Assembly (NCBI GenBank): GCA_022036555.1
Contig: CM039141.1
Location: 7,351,773-7,415,772 of the forward strand
DNA: 64,000 nucleotides
Origin: Microstegium vimineum
Lineage: Eukaryota; Streptophyta; Magnoliopsida; Poales; Poaceae
Reading direction: 5' to 3'
Position 1 is the stretch's first letter; each line of letters opens with the position of its first letter. Position numbers and translations under genes: made by a program. This document shows, in pieces, positions 58,195 through 64,000 of the stretch. The notes beneath the pieces were generated by a model. That model saw nothing but the letters and a program-made list of their open reading frames with translations. It was not told the origin of the DNA and ran no database searches.

Positions 58195-58859
58195 TGGGCC
58201 GGGACCGCCGGGATCAGAGACCGTAGCCGCCTAGGGTTTCGGGGCGGGCGAGGCTAGGGTTTTGCGTTGCGAGGGCGGGCACTTGGCTCGCGTGGAGGCG
58301 ACAGGCGAGCTGCCGCTGTTTGTACTCGTGGGTGGACTGGGCTGCGCGCAGTGACGACCACCACCACCAGCCTTCTTATGCGGGGCGACGACGTGGACAC
58401 ACCGCCGGAGCCCGGAGACAGTTCGCGGGCGGTTGGGCCCACTAGCCAGTGTAAGGTTTCGCTCGCGTGCGCGTGTCCGTCGCTTTCGTGGGAGTTTGTT
58501 AAAGCCCCCGCCTAAATCGGGAAATTCACGGATTGGGCTTTCGGGACGTTCTGGGCAATTGGATTTGTTTCGTTCAAAGCCCAGAACACGTGTGGGCCAT
58601 CGCCTACTTACAGCGGCCCTAGCGGCTAGCGACGATGTGGCAAAGATCCCTCAAAGGAATCAGGAAAGGACTGTGCCATCTCGCAACCTCCAAACGGCAA
58701 GATGCGCCAAACAACAATTGGCTGCAACTGAATGGGAAACTATCGGTGGAAAGGGTTTTGTTCCTTTTGTAAGTACTCCCTCTATACTCTAATGTCAGTC
58801 GTCATTAGTTAAAAAAATGTCTTTATTGGTGCCCCCAAAACAAAACACAATTCAAACAT
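58195..58859. other. CARM1 upstream region and spacer
   Basis: GC-rich upstream flank of CARM1, then spacer. The ACTCCCTCTATACTCTAATGTC near 58774 looks like the end of a Stowaway-type MITE. No gene seen. Confidence 0.45.
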
Positions 58860-59330
58860 CGTCTAAAAAAACGGGTCTGAACGATTCCGAACCGTCTGTA
58901 GAAATCGATTTCTACAGGCGGTTTACTTAAGAAATCCGTCTGAGAATCGCCTGTAGAAATCGATTTCTACAAACGGTTTGTTAAGACAACCGCCACTAGA
59001 AATCGACCTCACATTTTTTCCACTGGTTTTTTTTATTTTTGTAAACGACCTCGGATGGAAAAACTTTCTACATGAAAGTTATAGATCTAGAAAAGTTATG
59101 AAACTTTGTAATTACAACTTTTTCATTTGAAATCATCTTGTCATCGAAAAATATGTTTGAATGTGTCGAATTTGAAATTCAAATTTTTGTAAACGACTTT
59201 GGATGAAAAAACTTGCTACATGAAAGTTGTAGAACTCGAAAAGTTATGAAACTTTGTAGTTTACAACTTTTTCATTTAAATTCGTTTAGTGTCTCAAACA
59301 ATCAATTTACACTCGGTTTAGTATAGAATA
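58860..59330. mobile_element. CACTA-like (En/Spm) subterminal repeat remnant
   Basis: Contains copies of CTGTAGAAATCGATTTCTAC (palindromic, at 58896-58917 and 58951-58970) beside ACCGTCTG/CGGTTT motifs and CCACTAGAAATCG. These are followed by two imperfect direct repeats of about 100 bp (near 59038 and 59187: GTAAACGAC.T.GGATG.AAAAACTT). Such arrays are usual in grass CACTA elements. No CACTA terminus or transposase was found, so the assignment is by pattern only. Confidence 0.45.
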
Positions 59331-59879
59331 TCAAGAAGTAAAATGGAATCTAGACACAAGTGACTTATAAATGGAGTGGTAGAGGATGATACAGCTGAGA
59401 TCGAGGGTTCGAATCCCCTCTGGAGCTATAGAATGTTGTGTGTATCTGGACACCCAAGCCATCTCCTAAAGCGGCGGACAAAGAGATGATGAAAAAAAAG
59501 TAGCAGAAAAACCCGCAGCTAATTTCTGTCTATGGTTGTTGGATCAATAATATTCCGTCCATCCTAAATAGTACAAATAATTTTGTAAATCTTAGAGAGT
59601 CAAATTATCTTAAAGTTGATTAAATTTATATAATAGCGTAACAATAGTTATGATATCAACTAAGTATTATTATATTTTTCATCAATTATATTGTTATAGT
59701 ATATATGTCATAAATTTTTTAATATTTTTTCTATAGTTTTAGTCAAATTTTAACTCTTCAAAATTCTTAGAATGACTTTTTATTTAGGAGAAGGGAGTAA
59801 TAAACATCTCACCTAACTGTCGAGTACAGTATTTGTTATTCCTGCATCCCTTGAACTGTCATATATACTTTATTTATTT
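59331..59879. other. Spacer
   Basis: AT-rich. Contains a possible RNA polymerase III B box (GGTTCGAATCC at about 59408) and a Stowaway-like sequence near 59556-59800 (TCCGTCCATCCTAAATAGTA ... GAAGGGAGTAATA). No gene seen. Confidence 0.4.
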
Positions 59880-62800
59880 ATTTTTGATCCAAGCTCGGGC
59901 TCTATGGCCCTCTCATTACGAACTCAGGCTCGATCCCATCACGAGCAACAAGGTTTTTTACAAATTCTGGGAGGGGGTTTGTCCACACATGTGACTCGCC
60001 CGGGTCCCAACTCATGCCCATCTTAGCAAGATTATGAGCTACCGAATTACATGAACGAGGTACAGAGATGACACTATCACAAACAAAGTTATCATTTAGT
60101 AGTTCACGAGTGTTGCGAATCAGTAATTCACACGTCGCTAGGTCCATATAACATGAGTGCATTGCCTTCTTTAAAATCACCGAGTCTGTCTCAACTTGCA
60201 CTCCAGAAATATCCAGTTCTGTTGCCTCCTGCACTGCTTTGGCACATGCAGCTACTTCAGCTGTGATTGCATCAGGAATGGAGCCCAAGTTCTCAGCACC
60301 TGCTAGGATCACATCCCCCACATGGCCCCTTACAGCAACCCCCCAACTGCCCTGTAGCGTGTCCGGCACAAAGGAACCATCAACATTAATTTTCAGAATG
60401 CCCAGTGGAGGAGGACTCCAACAGACTTTACTTTTTTCTCTCCCTGTCATCTTCTTGTTCTCTTGGTTAAGATCGCCAAGTACTCTCAGGGCATCACCAG
60501 CAGCTACTTCTCCTTTCTTAGACATCTCCCCTGTGTTTGCCTTGTTTCTATTGTTCCACCAATTCCATAGCAGCACCACAACTTTCAAGCATTCACTCTC
60601 CTTCAGTGAGATCACCTCTGTCACCACTTCCCAAGCATTCTTCTTCAACAATAATCTCTGACGAACTGGTTCTAATAGAAGAGCTTCCCAGTAGTGTCTC
60701 ACTTGTTTACATTTCAGGAAACAGTGTCCACCATCCTCATCATAGTGAAAGCACACTGGGCACCTAGTGTCAATTTGCATACCTCTTCTCTGTATATTCA
60801 TTATGAGGGATAAACTATTTTTTCCCAATCTCCACAGGAAGTGTTTCATCTTCGGTGGGCAATCAATTCTCCAAAGTTGCCTCCAAATGCCTTCTGACAG
60901 CTGTTTCGTGCTTTGTACAGAGCTGCACTCACCTCTTTTCCTGCTCTTTAAATGACACTTCTCATCATCCAGCACATGATATGAAACACCATGTTTGTCG
61001 TAATGCCAAGCTATTGAGTCTTCATTTCCCGGGTTAGTTGGTGTTGCAATAATATATTTCACATCCTGCTCCCAAAAAATTTCTCGAACCAGAGCCTCAT
61101 GTTAGTAGATGTTGCAATAATATATTTCACATCAATTCTGAAACTCTAGTTAGCAGAACATGTCCCCTTGGAGTAGATAGTCTGCGAGTAGACGTGTTTG
61201 CCATCCAAGTATCATCCCAAATTCTAATCTGATCACCATTTCCCACACGCCATATTAGTCCCTTTTGCAGTGCTTTTATACCTCGGATGATACTTCACCA
61301 AGTATAGGATATACCTGGCCTCTCCTGTACTTCAAGCAAGGGAGCGCCCATGCTGTACTTGGCTGTTAGCAGTTGTGCACATAGGGAATCTGGATTCTGC
61401 AGTAAACGCCATCCTTGCCTTGCTAGCATTGCAAGGTTGAACAAATGCAGGTCCCTATAACCGAGACCTCCTTCTTCCTTCCTTCTACAGATATCCTCCC
61501 AAGCAACCCAATGCATTTTGTTTTACTTATCCTGTTGAGCCCACCAAAATCTACAGATCATCTTGCTCATCTCATCACACAGTGTTTTTGTGAGATCAAA
61601 GCAGGACATAGCATAGGATGGAATAGCTTGGGCTACTGCTTTGATAAGAGTCTCCTTCCCCGCCTTCGACAATAATTTTTCCTTCCACCCCTGAATACGC
61701 TTCCATACTCTCTCCTTCAGATATGCAAAGACACTTGCTTTTGACTGGCCCAAATGCACTGGTAAACCCAACTATTTAGGATTTATCGTCTCCTGTATGA
61801 GTTCCAGTATGTCCATGAACTTTCTCCTCGCTGGTTCTTTAGTGTTCTTACTGAAATTTATACAAGATTTCTCTCTATTTATTTTTTGCCCCGAACATTC
61901 CTCATAGACTTGTAGCACATGTTTGAGATGTCCTGCATTCTCATCATTAGCTTTTAAGAGAAGCAGTGAATCATCGGCAAACAGTAAATGAGTGATACTC
62001 GGTGCTCCCACACAGATAGAAACCCCTGTATTTTTCCTTTCAGTTATGCATCATATAACATAGCTGAGAAGCCCTCCACGCATAACAAGAAGAGATAAGG
62101 TGACATCGGGTCCCCTTGCCTCAAACCTCTAGATGGGACAATCTGTTCCGTTAATGAGCCATTGACCTTCACACGATATGACACAGTTGAGATACACTGC
62201 ATTGTTAATCTAATCCATCGCTCATGAAAGCCCATTTTCCGCAACATTTTCTCAATGAAGGACCATTCTACTCGGTCAGAAGCCTTACTCATATCAAGTT
62301 TCAGGGCTGCATACCCTTCTACACCACTTTTATTATGCATAAAATGATTCAACTCATAAGCCACTAATACATTATCAGTGATGAAGCGGTCAGGGACAAA
62401 AGCACTTTGGTTCTGAGAAATGATATCTGCCAAAATGATTTTGAGACGATTGGATAGTACCTTGGATACAATCTTGTAAATTACATTGCAGAGACTTATT
62501 GGCCTCAAATCCTTCAACTTGTTAGGGCGTTGTACTTTCGGGATTAACACCACAACAGTGTCATTTCACTTCTCCGGCATCGGACCTCCATTTAGAAAAG
62601 CCTGAACCTCTCTGATTACATCATTCCCAACTGTGTCCCAATAAGATTTGTAGAATAGTGCGGACATTCCATCACAGCCGGGGGCCTTGAGGTTGCCAAT
62701 GCCATCCAGCGCTTGTTTGATCTCTTCATCAGTGAAAGGTTTTAGCAGGTTATCATTCATATGTGTAGTCACACGTGGTGCGACACACTGTAGAATCTCG

Positions 62801-64000
62801 TCAGCATTGCTGCCTGCACATGAGCTAAACAGGTCAGAGTAAAAGCTTGTCACCGCCTCCAATATCTCCCCCTCATCCTCAACAGCACGCCCATCCTCCA
62901 AGACTAGACACCTCACACTACTCCTCCGCCTCCTTTCTGAAGCAAATCGGTGAAAGTATTTTGTATTTCGATCACCATGCTCCAACCAGTGCACCTTGGC
63001 ACGTTGTCTCCAATATGTGTTTTTTTGTTCTTCCAACCGACTAAGTTTGAACTTCAACAGCTCCACTCGATTTGCGATATTGCTCGTGAGTGGTTTCCTG
63101 CGCTGTTCCTCGAGATCCTTTCGGGCTCTTTTTATTCTCTTCTCAAGCCCCCCGAGTGCATTCCTACTCCACGCATGTATCTCACTCGCTACCACCTGTA
63201 AGGCCTCCTGAACATTGCCATTCCGAGCCTCCGTTGTTAGCCTCCAACTATTATCAACTATAACCCCACACTGCTCTTCATCCACCCACCCCGCTTCAAA
63301 ACGAAATAGGGGGCAACCACAGTATGCAGGTAAGACACCCCCCTCCCATTCCGTCTCAACAATAACCGGACGATGATCCGAGTGGCGTGGATCACCATTT
63401 GTAACTTTGAATGCTGGAAATTTATCATTCCAAGCACCATTCGCCACCGCACGTGTGACAGTTATTCCACCAAGTGAAGGGGTCACCAGTAAACCCAAGA
63501 TCTACTAGATTGCAATTTGCCAATGCCTCCTTGAACGCGTCCATACAACTTTGTGGTCTTGGTATTCCCCCTTCCATCTCACCACTCAGCAATATCTCAT
63601 TAAAATCTTCGATACACAGCCATGGAAGGTACCTTGCTTCATTGAGCGTTCTCAGGGCCTTCCAGGATAGCCACTTCATATCTGATTTTGGCTCACCGTA
63701 GAACCCTGTAAGCCGCCACACAAAGCCATCCGCTTCTGTCACATCCGCATCAATGTATAATTTCGACATCATGCGACCATGAAGATTAATCCCCTTCCTC
63801 CAAAAGATTGCCAATCCTCCACTCCGCCCTGAACAGTCTTTCACCATCATATTTGGTAAGCCTAGTTTCCATCTGAATCCATCGAGTTTCCGCTCCTCCA
63901 TTTTTGTTTCAGACAAACAATATGTCGGGGTCCTCCTCCTTCTGAGTACTCAGAAGGCCCTGAACTGCCGCGTCGTTCCCCAACCCGCGGCAGTTCCAAG
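59880..64000 (-). mobile_element. L1-type LINE with C-terminal RNase H, 3' part, decayed
   Basis: The ORF2 region lies on the minus strand and runs off the right edge. In order: APE endonuclease (63916-63440, with LPWLCIEDFNEIL and NLVDLGFTGDPFTW), its end GDPRHSDHRPVIVE near 63390, reverse transcriptase (62553-62044, with DLRPISLCNVIYKI, SRGLRQGDPMSPYL; FADDSLLLL near 61970), zinc-binding region (RCPVCF..EDGGHCFLKC near 60750), and RNase H. A T-rich stretch at 59866-59885 is the likely 3' A-tail. Frame breaks near 63910, 63450, 62555, 62044, 61771 and 61100 show it is dead. Confidence 0.87.
59902..61062 (-). pseudogene. LINE ORF2 C-terminus: zinc-binding reverse-transcriptase tail plus RNase H
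   Basis: The longest open piece of this LINE, 386 codons. It includes KMKHFLWRLGKNSLSLIMNI, RCPVCF...HCFLKC, then an RNase H domain: LKINVDGSFVPD (first Asp), AITAEVAACAKAV (Glu), VQVETDSVILKKA (Asp) and SVAHNLAKMGMSW. Plant L1 lineages that carry such a terminal RNase H are known. The frame ends at a stop close to the 3' A-rich tail. Confidence 0.85.

Noticed and set aside
1..64000. CRISPR arrays, bacterial operons, ribosome binding sites or phage genes
   Set aside because: The DNA is eukaryotic with spliced genes and plant transposons. The regular repeats seen are LTR-internal, MITE or minisatellite repeats without spacers.

Overview
This is plant nuclear DNA, most likely from a panicoid grass of the Andropogoneae. 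The evidence is spliced GT-AG genes with full plant orthology (REV3, xylose isomerase, ObgC, and the start of CARM1), GC-rich first exons, grass-type MITEs, long LTRs with an initiator-Met tRNA primer site, and a CENH3-like fragment whose tail resembles the maize/sugarcane type. There is one 100-N assembly gap at 57429-57528.

Layout. 1-870: first exon of a receptor-like cytoplasmic kinase on the minus strand, running off the left edge. 2852-17641: one old L1-type LINE of about 6.6 kb net. It is bounded by a 16-bp target duplication and has been split by two later insertions: a 6.7-kb LTR retrotransposon (itself carrying a 1.6-kb solo LTR) and a 1.45-kb solo LTR. 18438-30337: complete 23-exon gene for REV3, the DNA polymerase zeta catalytic subunit, with an apparent 1-nt frameshift in exon 2. 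31155-34764: complete 20-exon xylose isomerase on the minus strand. 35203-39239: MITE-rich spacer, including a foldback hAT-type MITE in the xylose isomerase promoter region. 40158-43206: complete six-exon chloroplast Obg GTPase.

44220-46613: a broken F-box gene (minus) and a gene of unknown function (plus). 48995-49600: a broken, truncated copy of the centromeric histone CENH3 with its introns, abutting an unrecognised GC-rich minus-strand reading frame. 50100-57428: mostly non-genic, with 37-bp tandem repeats, a Ty1/copia RNase H fragment and (TA)n. 57756-58194: exons 1-2 of CARM1 (PRMT4) on the minus strand; the rest of that gene is missing beside the assembly gap. 58860-59330: CACTA-like subterminal repeats. 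59880-64000: a second L1-type LINE (minus) with a C-terminal RNase H, running off the right edge.

The intact genes are unrelated housekeeping functions: translesion DNA synthesis, xylose metabolism, plastid ribosome assembly and arginine methylation. They form no pathway. I saw no operon-like, CRISPR or defence-type system. The items most worth a second look are the CENH3 fragment, the REV3 frameshift, the nested LINE and the CARM1 break at the gap. Exon limits were set by reading GT-AG sites and checking phase; no expression evidence was available.
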